A DNA stretch of 64,000 bases from Nocardioides malaquae (GTDB lineage: Bacteria > Actinomycetota > Actinomycetes > Propionibacteriales > Nocardioidaceae), in NCBI RefSeq assembly GCF_015070385.1, contig NZ_JADCSA010000004.1, positions 87,446 to 151,445 of the forward strand, given 5' to 3'. The number at the start of each line of letters is the position of its first letter. Within the stretch, counting starts at the first letter, position 1. The translations under genes and the position numbers were made by a program. The notes beneath the pieces are model-generated. The model was not told the DNA's origin and did no database searches. It saw nothing but the letters and a program-made list of their open reading frames with translations. Positions 9,412 through 17,174 of this stretch are shown here, in pieces.

Positions 9412-9852
9412 TCAGACCCGCTCGAGCAGGAAGAGCGGGATCTCCCGCTCCGTCTTCTGCTGGTAGTCGCCGTAGGTCGCCCAGGTGGCGACCGCGTGCT
9501 CCCACCAGTCGGCTCGCTCCTCGCCGGAGAGCAGCCGAGCGCGGTAGGTGTGCTTCTCGGGGCCGTCCTGCAGGTCGACCTCCGGGTGGGCGACGAAGTT
9601 GGCGTACCACGACGGGTTCTTCGGGCCCCCGCCGTAGGAGGCGACCGCCAGATACTTGCCGTCGCGCTCCACCCGCATCACCGGGTTCTTGCGGAGGTTG
9701 CCCGACTTCGCGCCACGCGAGGTGATGACGACGACCTTGTCGTCGGTGCCGGGCAGGGTGGTGGCGCGGGTGCCGTTGGATGCCTCGTATTCCGCGACCT
9801 GGTCGCGGACCCACTGGGCGTTGGACGGGACGTAGGTGCCTTCGAGGGCCAT
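9412..9852 (-). CDS. Deazaflavin-dependent nitroreductase-family (DUF385/Ddn-like) oxidoreductase
   Basis: 146 aa. The KVVVITSRGAKSGNLRKNPVMRVERDGKYL core and the NPSWYANFVAHPEV segment are hallmarks of the DUF385 split-beta-barrel family, whose characterised mycobacterial members bind F420. The start lies 2 nt after the stop of the ABC-F gene, so the two are cotranscribed. Substrate unknown; members reduce nitroimidazoles, quinones or fatty acids. Confidence 0.85.
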   Translation of the reverse strand: MALEGTYVPSNAQWVRDQVAEYEASNGTRATTLPGTDDKVVVITSRGAKSGNLRKNPVMRVERDGKYLAVASYGGGPKNPSWYANFVAHPEVDLQDGPEKHTYRARLLSGEERADWWEHAVATWATYGDYQQKTEREIPLFLLERV

Positions 9853-9854
9853 GT

Positions 9855-11468
<1,614 letters not shown>

Positions 11469-11495
11469 GGCAGGTTCCTTCGAGTGAGCCGCGGG

Positions 11496-11569
11496 CGTGC
11501 CGAGGCACGGCACCGCAGGGACAGGTACGCGAGCTCGACGCCACCGGGGCCGGACGGGCGGCGGTGGCG
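11496..11569 (-). promoter_or_regulatory. Candidate attenuator hairpins between leader peptide and ABC-F gene
   Basis: Between the leader stop and the ABC-F ribosome site lie an 8-bp stem (CGCCACCG 11539-11546 with CGGTGGCG 11562-11569) and a compact hairpin CGTGCC/GGCACG (11496-11509). Position and order fit ribosome-mediated attenuation, but folding was judged by eye. Confidence 0.5.
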
Positions 11570-11582
11570 GAGCGCGCGGGGC

Positions 11583-11606
11583 TCACAGGAAGAAGAGGTA
11601 CTGCAT
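11583..11606 (-). CDS. Seven-residue leader peptide MQYLFFL upstream of ABC-F gene
   Basis: ATG at 11606, stop TGA at 11585-11583; the peptide is MQYLFFL. A TACGCT -10 box ends exactly 7 nt before the ATG, so transcription should begin at the A of the start codon (leaderless). Short hydrophobic leader peptides on which the drug-bound ribosome stalls are known upstream of erm and ABC-F resistance genes. The assignment rests on position, the promoter match and the hairpins downstream. Confidence 0.6.
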   Translation of the reverse strand: MQYLFFL

Positions 11607-11613
11607 GAGGCCA

Positions 11614-11619
11614 AGCGTA
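11614..11619 (-). promoter_or_regulatory. -10 box (TACGCT) of the ABC-F leader transcript
   Basis: TACGCT fits TANNNT and lies 7 nt before the leader ATG. No good -35 hexamer is visible. The 71-bp gap to menB holds two divergent -10 boxes. Confidence 0.55.
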
Positions 11620-11664
11620 GGTGGATGGGCCAAGGGTCCGCCACGGGTTTTCCGGGCGCAGCGA

Positions 11665-11670
11665 TAGCCT
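11665..11670 (+). promoter_or_regulatory. -10 box (TAGCCT) of menB
   Basis: TAGCCT ends 7 nt before the menB ATG, predicting a leaderless menB mRNA. No Shine-Dalgarno-like sequence lies before that ATG. Confidence 0.6.
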
Positions 11671-11677
11671 GCGGCCC

Positions 11678-12634
11678 ATGAGTGCGATCGACGGCGTGAG
11701 CGAGATCTTCGACCAGGACGCGTGGGACGTGGTGCCCGGCTTCGAGGGTCTGACCGACCTGACCTACCACCGCGCGAAGGAGCACGGCACGGTCCGGATC
11801 GCCTTCGACCGCCCCGACGTGCTCAACGCCTTCCGGCCGCACACGGTCGACGAGCTGCTGCGTACACTCGAGCACGCGCGCACCTCCGCCGACGTCGGCT
11901 GCGTCATCCTCACCGGCAACGGCCCGTCGCCGAAGTCGGGCAAGTGGTCCTTCTGCTCCGGCGGCGACCAGCGGATCCGCGGCAAGGCGGGCTACCAGTA
12001 CGAGGACAAGACCAGTCATGGAGGGGCGAGCGCCGACGACACCGGCGCCGAGGAGCCCAGCGTCATCGACAAGGCCAAGCTGGCGCGGCTGCACATCCTC
12101 GAGTGCCAGCGGCTGATCCGCTTCATGCCGAAGGTCGTCATCTGCGTGGTGCCCGGCTGGGCCGCCGGCGGCGGCCACTCGCTGCACGCGGTCGCCGACC
12201 TCACCCTCGCCAGCGCGGAGCACGCGCGGTTCAAGCAGACCGACGCCGACGTCGGGTCGTTCGACGGCGGCTACGGCTCGGCGTACCTCGCCCGCCAGGT
12301 CGGCCAGAAGTTCGCCCGCGAGATCTTCTTCCTCGCCGAGGAGTACGACGCGGAGACGATGCACCGCATGGGTGCGGTCAACCGGGTGGTGCCGCACGCC
12401 GACCTCGAGAAGGTCGCGCTCGAGTGGGGCGCCAAGATCAACGCCAAGTCCCCCACCGCCCAGCGGATGCTGAAGTACTCCTTCAACCTGCTCGACGACG
12501 GCCTCGTCGGCCAGCAGCTCTTCGCCGGTGAGACCACGCGTCTGGCCTACATGACCGACGAGGCGCAGGAGGGCCGCGACCAGTTCCTGGAGAAGCGCGA
12601 GCCCGACTGGAGCCCCTACCCCTGGTACTACTGA
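11678..12634 (+). CDS. menB: 1,4-dihydroxy-2-naphthoyl-CoA synthase (menaquinone biosynthesis)
   Basis: 318 aa crotonase-fold enzyme that closes the second ring of the naphthoquinone from o-succinylbenzoyl-CoA. Visible MenB features: FDRPDVLNAFRPHTVDEL, the SGGDQRIRG oxyanion loop, VPGWAAGGGHSLHAVADLTLAS, KQTDADVGSFDGGYGSAYLARQ (conserved active-site Asp/Gly/Tyr stretch) and the C-terminal EKREPDWSPYPWYY. ATG 11678 is chosen because of the -10 box 7 nt upstream. The last 16 bp of the gene are the left attachment repeat of the island; the element replaces the end with an identical sequence, so the protein is unaffected, but the original terminator now lies at 26348, about 13.7 kb away. Confidence 0.93.
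   Translation: MSAIDGVSEIFDQDAWDVVPGFEGLTDLTYHRAKEHGTVRIAFDRPDVLNAFRPHTVDELLRTLEHARTSADVGCVILTGNGPSPKSGKWSFCSGGDQRIRGKAGYQYEDKTSHGGASADDTGAEEPSVIDKAKLARLHILECQRLIRFMPKVVICVVPGWAAGGGHSLHAVADLTLASAEHARFKQTDADVGSFDGGYGSAYLARQVGQKFAREIFFLAEEYDAETMHRMGAVNRVVPHADLEKVALEWGAKINAKSPTAQRMLKYSFNLLDDGLVGQQLFAGETTRLAYMTDEAQEGRDQFLEKREPDWSPYPWYY
12619..12634 (+). repeat. Attachment site attL (16-bp direct repeat in menB 3' end)
   Basis: CCCCTGGTACTACTGA here and at 26324-26339 are identical; with one mismatch the match extends 3 bp further left. It contains the last codons and stop of menB. Exact repeats at both borders of an integrase-bearing segment mark site-specific integration. Confidence 0.85.
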
Positions 12635-12688
12635 TCTGGGGCGTTTGCGCAGGTCAGGCCGGGGTTGATGGATCTGGGCCCGCGTGTG

Positions 12689-12713
12689 GTCCGCAGAAAG
12701 TCCGCAAGAAGTC
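12689..12713 (+). promoter_or_regulatory. Left candidate integrase arm sites
   Basis: Two direct copies of GTCCGCA(AG)A with an 11-bp period start at 12689 and 12700. The 15-mer AGTCCGCAAGAAGTC (12699-12713) recurs exactly at 26175-26189 near the other end. The pairing, same orientation and closeness to the attachment repeats fit arm-type binding sites of tyrosine recombinases. Confidence 0.6.
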
Positions 12714-12832
12714 ACGAAGGCCGGCTTCTGGTCGCGAGCGTGCTCTGGCGCCTGAGGCGTGTGCCTGCGACCATGTTAGATCCGTGACGAGGGCAACTAC
12801 AGCGTTGTAATTATGGCCGAGGACTTGAAACC

Positions 12833-12852
12833 TGTTTAGATATGGCTAAACA
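12833..12852. promoter_or_regulatory. Palindromic operator at the start of the toxin gene
   Basis: Perfect 7-bp arms, TGTTTAG and CTAAACA, with a 6-nt spacer containing the ATG of the toxin gene. TA operons are usually autorepressed by the antitoxin at such a site; here it would block transcription or initiation over the start codon. Possible -35 elements are TTGTAA (12805) and TTGAAA (12825). Confidence 0.5.
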
Positions 12853-13252
12853 TGTACGCCATGAGCATCTTGCTGGCACGCCGTCGACGAAATTGCAGAT
12901 CTTCGCGATCCGGCTGCCGGATGGTGCTTGCCCGGCAGTCGAGTGGCTGACGGGGCTGAACACGCGACAGCAGGCGGGCATCGCGGCTCGCTTCCGGGTG
13001 CTCGCCGAACAGGGATGGCTCCGGTCGCCGGAGGCGTTCAAGAAGCTGGATGAAGCGGACCCGCGCAAGGGTGTTCCGCGAGTAGATGAGATCAAGCATG
13101 TGAGCCTCAACCTGCGGGTGTACGTGGTCGATTTCTCTCCGGGCGATCGGCAACTGTTCGTCACGCACGGCACGCTCAAACCGAAGAAGAATCAGGTCGC
13201 CAAGGAAGTTGCGAGGGCACGGGCGATCTACAAGGAAGGCACTGGGTCATGA
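12842..13252 (+). CDS. HigB/RelE-like toxin of a toxin-antitoxin-chaperone cassette
   Basis: 136 aa, basic. The phage-derived Gp49/HigB-like pattern is visible: GLNTRQQAGIAARFRVLAEQGWL, then EIKHVSLNLRVYVVDFSPGDRQLFVTHGTLKPKKNQVAKEVARARAIYKE, with the strand-rich core and the C-terminal Lys-rich stretch typical of ribosome-dependent mRNA interferases. It is the first of three genes joined by 4-nt ATGA overlaps; toxin-first order is characteristic of HigBA. Activity not tested by any visible catalytic signature beyond basic residues. Confidence 0.75.
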   Translation: MAKHVRHEHLAGTPSTKLQIFAIRLPDGACPAVEWLTGLNTRQQAGIAARFRVLAEQGWLRSPEAFKKLDEADPRKGVPRVDEIKHVSLNLRVYVVDFSPGDRQLFVTHGTLKPKKNQVAKEVARARAIYKEGTGS

Positions 13253-13638
13253 CCGCGATGGGAACTTGGTTCAAGGAGACGCCCGAGTCTCTCCGCCTGG
13301 TGGCGGAGGAGACCGCGCTGCTTGAGGCGAGCGAACTCGTGGCGGCATGTCTCGAGGACCGACAGATCAAGAAGAGCACACTTGCGGACCGCCTCGATGT
13401 AAGCCGGTCAGAGGTCACGCAGCGACTCAACGGCAAGCGAAACCTGACGGTGCGGACCCTCGGAGCAATGCTTCACGAACTTGGCTACCGCCTTCGTTTC
13501 GATGTGCAGGATCTCGCCCAGCATCGGCCGCAACGGCATGTTGAGGTTCTAGGTGGAACAGGGTGGATCGCACCCGGTGCCCGTTACACCCGTACGGGTA
13601 GCAGCCTTCATCTCGTGCGGCACGAAGCTGCTTCATGA
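13249..13638 (+). CDS. HigA-like XRE-family antitoxin with C-terminal extension
   Basis: 129 aa. A helix-turn-helix is clear in KKSTLADRLDVSRSEVTQRLNGKRNLTVRTLGAMLHELGYRLRF (about residues 40-85). About 40 residues follow, including HVEVLGGTGWIAPGARY, which are not needed for the HTH fold. In the characterised mycobacterial TAC system, a C-terminal extension of HigA (the chaperone-addiction region) makes the antitoxin depend on a SecB-like chaperone, and the next gene here is SecB-like. ATGA overlaps on both sides. Confidence 0.8.
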   Translation: MTAMGTWFKETPESLRLVAEETALLEASELVAACLEDRQIKKSTLADRLDVSRSEVTQRLNGKRNLTVRTLGAMLHELGYRLRFDVQDLAQHRPQRHVEVLGGTGWIAPGARYTRTGSSLHLVRHEAAS

Positions 13639-14159
13639 CCTCACGCGATGAAGTCGCGGAGCTGGCGAGCCAAGTCGTGGCTCGCTTGCTCCCTGGGTTG
13701 TTGGTTCGCACCCAAGAATCCCGTTTCTGGTCGACGACACCGGACGACGAAGTGCTTCAGGGCATCCTTGTCTCGGCAGGCATTGATGTGAGTGTCGGTC
13801 GGCGCTCCCAGTCGGTGGACGTGAAGACGACCTACAACGTCGACGCGCTGCGCCGCCCTGAGGATGCGGACGATTCGGCAGGCGACCTTCCTGCAGAAGG
13901 TTGGCGCAGCAGTGTTGTCCTACATGGGCAATGGCACATCGAGGAGCCGCAGACGCTGAGCGACGACGCGGTCCGAGCCTTCGCTGTGAAGGTTGGTGTG
14001 ATGACGCTGCATCCGTACGCACGAGCCCACATCCAAACGGCGGTCGTCGCAGCGGGTTGGCCCACTTACACGTTGGACGTCCTGACGCATCAAGACGACC
14101 TATTTGTCAGCGAGGACGACCCCGAGAGCGTTGATCTCAACCTCGTGACGCTGGATTGA
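13635..14159 (+). CDS. SecB-like chaperone of the TAC cassette
   Basis: 174 aa. SecB-type features: a beta-rich core with SVDVKTTYNVDAL and, near the C-terminus, LHPYARAHIQ (residues 125-134) followed by GWPTYTLDVL, corresponding to the LFPYARE...FPQLNL signature of SecB. Actinobacteria generally lack the canonical export SecB, and SecB-like proteins there are best known from HigBA TAC loci (Rv1955-Rv1957). It overlaps the antitoxin gene by 4 nt and the convergent integrase gene by 23 nt. Role inferred: holding the antitoxin soluble. Confidence 0.72.
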   Translation: MTSRDEVAELASQVVARLLPGLLVRTQESRFWSTTPDDEVLQGILVSAGIDVSVGRRSQSVDVKTTYNVDALRRPEDADDSAGDLPAEGWRSSVVLHGQWHIEEPQTLSDDAVRAFAVKVGVMTLHPYARAHIQTAVVAAGWPTYTLDVLTHQDDLFVSEDDPESVDLNLVTLD

Positions 14160-15246
14160 GTGCCTGGTTCATCAGGTCCGCAGCCGCAGCCCGCGTGCGG
14201 TCCTCCGCCGTTGGCCATAGGTGGCTGTAGGTGTTCAGTGTCGTGGTCGCTGATGAGTGCCCCAGTGCCCGTTGCACGGTGACGACGTCGCAGCCCGCGG
14301 CGATGAGTCCGGACGCGTAGAAGTGCCGCAGGTCGTGGAGGCGCACGTGCGGCAGCCCGGCCGACGTCCGCGTCGCGCGCCACCGCCAGTCGATGTCGTT
14401 GTCGTACATCGGGCCATCGCCGACGGTGAACAGCCACGCGTCTGGCGGCGGCTCCTCGGGTAGGAACGTCTCGATGTGCTGGCGCAGCATCTCGACCAGG
14501 TCGTCAGGGAGGGGCACAAGCCGCTCGGATCCGTACTTCGGCAGCCGGGCGACGAAGGTGGACCCGTCGCGTTGGAGCTGCCGCGACACCGTCAGCCGAC
14601 GGAGCGAGGAGTCGATGTCGCCGACCTGGATGCCAGCGGCCTCGCCCTTCCGCAGCCCGGCGAACGCGCAGAGTGCGACGTACGCACGGAAGCCGTGACG
14701 GGTCGACACCCGGCTGCTGTCGGCGTGCGCCAGCAGGCGGCCGACCTGCTCGACAGTCGGGATCCGCATCGCGGCCTCGACCTTGCGCCTCCGTGGTAGT
14801 GCGACGCCGTCTGACGGGTCCGCCGCGATCACACGATCCGCGACGGCGGCGCGGAACACCGACCGGACGATCACGAACCGCGTCTTGATCGTCGTCGGCG
14901 CCCACTTCGCCGACATCGCCTTCACCCATGTCTCGATGTGGGATCGCCGGATCGCTTTCATCGGCAGGTCGCCGAACGCGACGGAGTCGACCGCCAGGTC
15001 GGCATTGGCCCGCGTCGACGGCACCCATAGCTGCCGTGGCGCCCAGTCGTCGTAGAACTGCCGGAATGTCACACGGCCCGCCCGCGGGTTCACGTAGGTC
15101 CCCGCGTGCAAGGCTGAGGCGACCTCGTCGAGCCACGCCGCCGCGTCGACCTTGCGTGTGAAGTGGCGGGACCGCTCCCGTCCTGTGTCGTCGCGGTAGC
15201 GGGCACGCCAACGGCCGTTGGGCCGCTTCGCGATGCTGCCGGCCAT
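14137..15246 (-). CDS. int: Tyrosine site-specific integrase
   Basis: 369 aa. N-terminal arm-binding and core-binding domains (RPNGRWRARYRDDTGRERSR start; RSHIETWVKAMSAKWAPTTI), then the catalytic domain with all expected residues: Arg199 (AGLRKGE), Lys237, His304-x-x-Arg307 (LHDLRHFY), His330 (ALGHSS) and nucleophile Tyr340 (LNTYSHL). ATG 15246 has GGAGGG upstream. It should catalyse integration and excision at the menB-end repeat. It is unusual in lying about 1.5 kb inside the island, behind the TAC cassette, not directly beside attL. Confidence 0.92.
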   Translation of the reverse strand: MAGSIAKRPNGRWRARYRDDTGRERSRHFTRKVDAAAWLDEVASALHAGTYVNPRAGRVTFRQFYDDWAPRQLWVPSTRANADLAVDSVAFGDLPMKAIRRSHIETWVKAMSAKWAPTTIKTRFVIVRSVFRAAVADRVIAADPSDGVALPRRRKVEAAMRIPTVEQVGRLLAHADSSRVSTRHGFRAYVALCAFAGLRKGEAAGIQVGDIDSSLRRLTVSRQLQRDGSTFVARLPKYGSERLVPLPDDLVEMLRQHIETFLPEEPPPDAWLFTVGDGPMYDNDIDWRWRATRTSAGLPHVRLHDLRHFYASGLIAAGCDVVTVQRALGHSSATTTLNTYSHLWPTAEDRTRAAAADLMNQALNPASRG

Positions 15247-15306
15247 GACGGCCCTCCTTCCCAGGGCACGGCCATCGTCAGCACGACGACGGCGTAGCCG
15301 TCTGGG

Positions 15307-15549
15307 TCACTGTGGGTCCTGTGGACGGCGCATCTGTTCTGAAAGCCACAGCACGAGATCGGCTCGCCAGTAGCGCACGTGACGGCCGATCTTGAAGCTG
15401 CGCGGCCCGCAGCCGAGGTGGCGCCAGTAGCGCAACGTGCCCTCGGGAACGCGGAGGAAGCGACAGGCTTCCGGGAGCGTGAGCATCTCGTCGCCAGGGT
15501 TCTTGATCGGGCGACGGTTCTCGTCGGGATTGATAGGTGATGCGGTCAT
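15307..15549 (-). CDS. AlpA/MerR-type excisionase-like DNA-binding protein
   Basis: 80 aa. LTLPEACRFLRVPEGTLRYWRHLGCGPRSFKIGRHVRYWRADLVLWLSE is a winged-helix excisionase/AlpA pattern. It lies 60 bp upstream of the integrase on the same strand, the usual xis-int order. The ATG at 15549 is taken; a start at 15486 (MLTLPEAC) would keep the whole domain. Likely directs excision and may bind the repeated boxes just upstream. Confidence 0.82.
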   Translation of the reverse strand: MTASPINPDENRRPIKNPGDEMLTLPEACRFLRVPEGTLRYWRHLGCGPRSFKIGRHVRYWRADLVLWLSEQMRRPQDPQ

Positions 15550-15611
15550 GGCGCGGCTCCTCGCCGGTTGTGGTCGCGGACTGTTTGTCCGTGCCGGCCA
15601 GCGTGGGCGGT

Positions 15612-15652
15612 CAGGTATCCAACATTTCGGGATACCTGGAGGGGGATACCTG
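15612..15652. promoter_or_regulatory. Triple 9-bp box upstream of excisionase
   Basis: CAGGTATCC (15612-15620) faces its perfect complement GGATACCTG (15630-15638), and a third copy GGATACCTG lies at 15644-15652. The cluster sits about 60-100 bp upstream of the xis start, between it and the relaxase remnant. It is a good operator or Xis-binding candidate. Confidence 0.5.
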
Positions 15653-15660
15653 CCCGCGGA

Positions 15661-15915
15661 TCATGTTTCCGCAGGTCCCTTCGGCTGGCCGGTCTCGACG
15701 ACCAGCCCGGCAACCCAGCTCTCGTAGGCGTCACCGTCCATGCCCTGCTTCTCCTCCACAGCGACCTCCCCATCTGGCGGGGCATCGGCGACTAAGCGCA
15801 TCGCGATCCCGTCGCCCTCGTCGAGGTAGTAGTCGTCGTAGCGCGCGCAGTCCTTCTCGACGTAGTTGCGCGCAGGCTTTGCGCTGCCGCGGTAGAACTT
15901 CACCCCGCCATGCAT
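15661..15915 (-). pseudogene. Truncated MobF-type relaxase (N-terminal fragment)
   Basis: From ATG 15915 the product starts MHGGVKFYRGSAKPARNYV, then DCARYDDYYLDEGDG, MDGDAYESWVAG and TGQPKG. This is the recognisable N-terminus of actinobacterial MobF/TrwC-like relaxases, in which MHGG...FYRGS opens the TrwC domain. Only about 84 residues remain and the catalytic part is missing, so the gene is a remnant. GGAGG lies 5' of the ATG. Indicates a conjugative ancestor. Confidence 0.7.
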
Positions 15916-16098
15916 CCGGACCACCGCCTCCACGGCGTCCGTCGACAACCAACGGACCCCTAGAAATGCCGCGTGGGCCGCCCGATCCCGGGCGACCCAT
16001 CTACGTCCTTCGTAGCATGCGTGCCGTTCAAGGAGGAGAGGTGAGGGGCAGGGAAAGGGCACTGAGGACGGCGAGATCCTAGGAGGTGACGAGAGTCA
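15916..16098. other. Non-coding stretch upstream of relaxase remnant
   Basis: No convincing gene. An open frame continues from the relaxase remnant on the minus strand but without recognisable protein character. This region may have held the element's transfer origin; no clear inverted repeat was seen. Confidence 0.3.
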
Positions 16099-16197
16099 AT
16101 GGTTTCCAACGATGAGGGGATGAAGGTTCGAGACGAGGACACCGAGGAAGGTACAGAGAGCGGGTACGGCGAGTTCCGTCCACAGCCTGGCCATTGA
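16099..16197 (+). CDS. Small acidic ORF (32 aa), unknown
   Basis: ATG 16099, stop at 16195-16197, product begins MVSNDEGMKVRDEDTEEG. AGGAGGT lies 12 nt upstream, somewhat far. Its stop overlaps a TTG that could start the following gene (TTGA), suggesting translational coupling. It may be a true small protein or only a translated leader. Confidence 0.35.
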   Translation: MVSNDEGMKVRDEDTEEGTESGYGEFRPQPGH

Positions 16198-16533
16198 CGC
16201 CTGGAGGCATCCTGTCGACGACTCAACCTGGTCCGATGATGCCGAAGCTCGGTTACATGCGCGCGGTGGGTCAGGCCCGCTCCTGTCTCGCCGCCCTGGC
16301 CGACCGGGCGGCCGATACCGACGAGTCGAGCCACTACGAGCGACTCCTGATCGCGTTCGATCAGCTCGTCCCCGATGGCCCAGCGACGTGGCTGATGGAT
16401 GGCGACCGCGAGGAACTAGGAACTACTCGGAGATCTCAGCTCGGCCTTCGACGAGCTCGTCGATCACGGTGCCGATCCGATTCGGTTGCTCCTGCTCCTG
16501 ACGGTCGTCGCCGGTCCGCCCTTGAGTGGCTGA
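16194..16533 (+). pseudogene. Frameshifted gene of unknown function (7-bp tandem duplication)
   Basis: Frame one (TTG 16194 or ATG 16236) encodes LGYMRAVGQARSCLAALADRA...ATWLMDGDREEL. At 16412-16425 the heptamer GGAACTA is duplicated in tandem. Reading through one copy only continues the protein in frame as LLGDLSSAFDELVDHGADP and a hydrophobic end, stopping at 16531-16533. With the duplication the frame becomes an Arg/Ser-rich shadow to 16598. A small helical protein of about 110 aa is therefore broken. Function unknown; probably linked to the next gene. Confidence 0.6.
16412..16425 (+). repeat. 7-bp tandem duplication (GGAACTA x2) causing frameshift
   Basis: Two adjacent copies of GGAACTA, 16412-16418 and 16419-16425. 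Removing one restores a plausible reading frame downstream. Confidence 0.75.
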
Positions 16534-16594
16534 CGAAATCGTCGGGGGTGAGATCTACGGTGCGGATCACCCACCCTCATCGAAGGACGAAGTC

Positions 16595-17122
16595 ATGAAC
16601 CTGTTCAAGATCCAGAACGACCTCATCGCCGACCGATCCGCCGACGCCTGGTACCGCATCCGGATCGCAGGCCCGACGTTCAACTATCGCTGGACGTACG
16701 GGTGGAACGGAGATGGCGGCTTCAGCAACATCCTGGGAGAGCATGAGAGCCACGCCGTGTGCCGCGAGGAGCCCAGCCTCACCATGTCGTGGGGCCTGGA
16801 CAGCTGGACCCAACCCGAGCCTCCGATGTACCAGTGGGCAGACAAGTTCGTCGGCGATGTCCGCCCGTTCTGGGCCGACTTCTTCTGGAACGGTGCGCTG
16901 ATCGACCGCGTCGAGATGTGCCGCGTCGACGGTGTGCAAGGCGTGATCCCGCTGCCGTCCTACGGGCTCAAGGTCTCCGACTTCGAGGTCGGCGTGGCCT
17001 ACCTGATCCACGGCCTTGAGGATGGGCAGAACGGCGACCATCCGGGTCGCTACCTCGACATGATCGGCGCCGTGCGAGAGCCGGATGTTGAGCGCCAGGG
17101 CGCCGGATCGAGTCGCGCATGA
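16595..17122 (+). CDS. Hypothetical protein of the island
   Basis: 175 aa from ATG 16595, chosen because GAAGGA lies 7 nt upstream; an in-frame GTG at 16526 has no ribosome site. The protein is rich in aromatic residues (TFNYRWTYGWNGDGG, MYQWADKFVGDVRPFWADFFWNG). No signal peptide or membrane helix. I do not recognise the family. It overlaps nothing and ends 52 nt before hsdM. It could be an immunity or partner protein of the broken gene upstream. Confidence 0.6.
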   Translation: MNLFKIQNDLIADRSADAWYRIRIAGPTFNYRWTYGWNGDGGFSNILGEHESHAVCREEPSLTMSWGLDSWTQPEPPMYQWADKFVGDVRPFWADFFWNGALIDRVEMCRVDGVQGVIPLPSYGLKVSDFEVGVAYLIHGLEDGQNGDHPGRYLDMIGAVREPDVERQGAGSSRA

Positions 17123-17162
17123 TGACCTCTCCCAAGTCGCCACGATCCGGGCACGGCGCAGA

Positions 17163-17168
17163 TACCCT
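17163..17168 (+). promoter_or_regulatory. -10 box (TACCCT) of the hsdM operon
   Basis: TACCCT ends 6 nt before GTG 17175, predicting a leaderless transcript and supporting that start over the longer open frame from 17085. Confidence 0.55.
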
Positions 17169-17174
17169 TCCAGC

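Noticed and set aside
16194-16598. Intact 134-codon gene
   Set aside because: The second half after the GGAACTA duplication is Arg/Ser-rich with no protein-like pattern, while the alternative frame reads well; treated as frameshifted.
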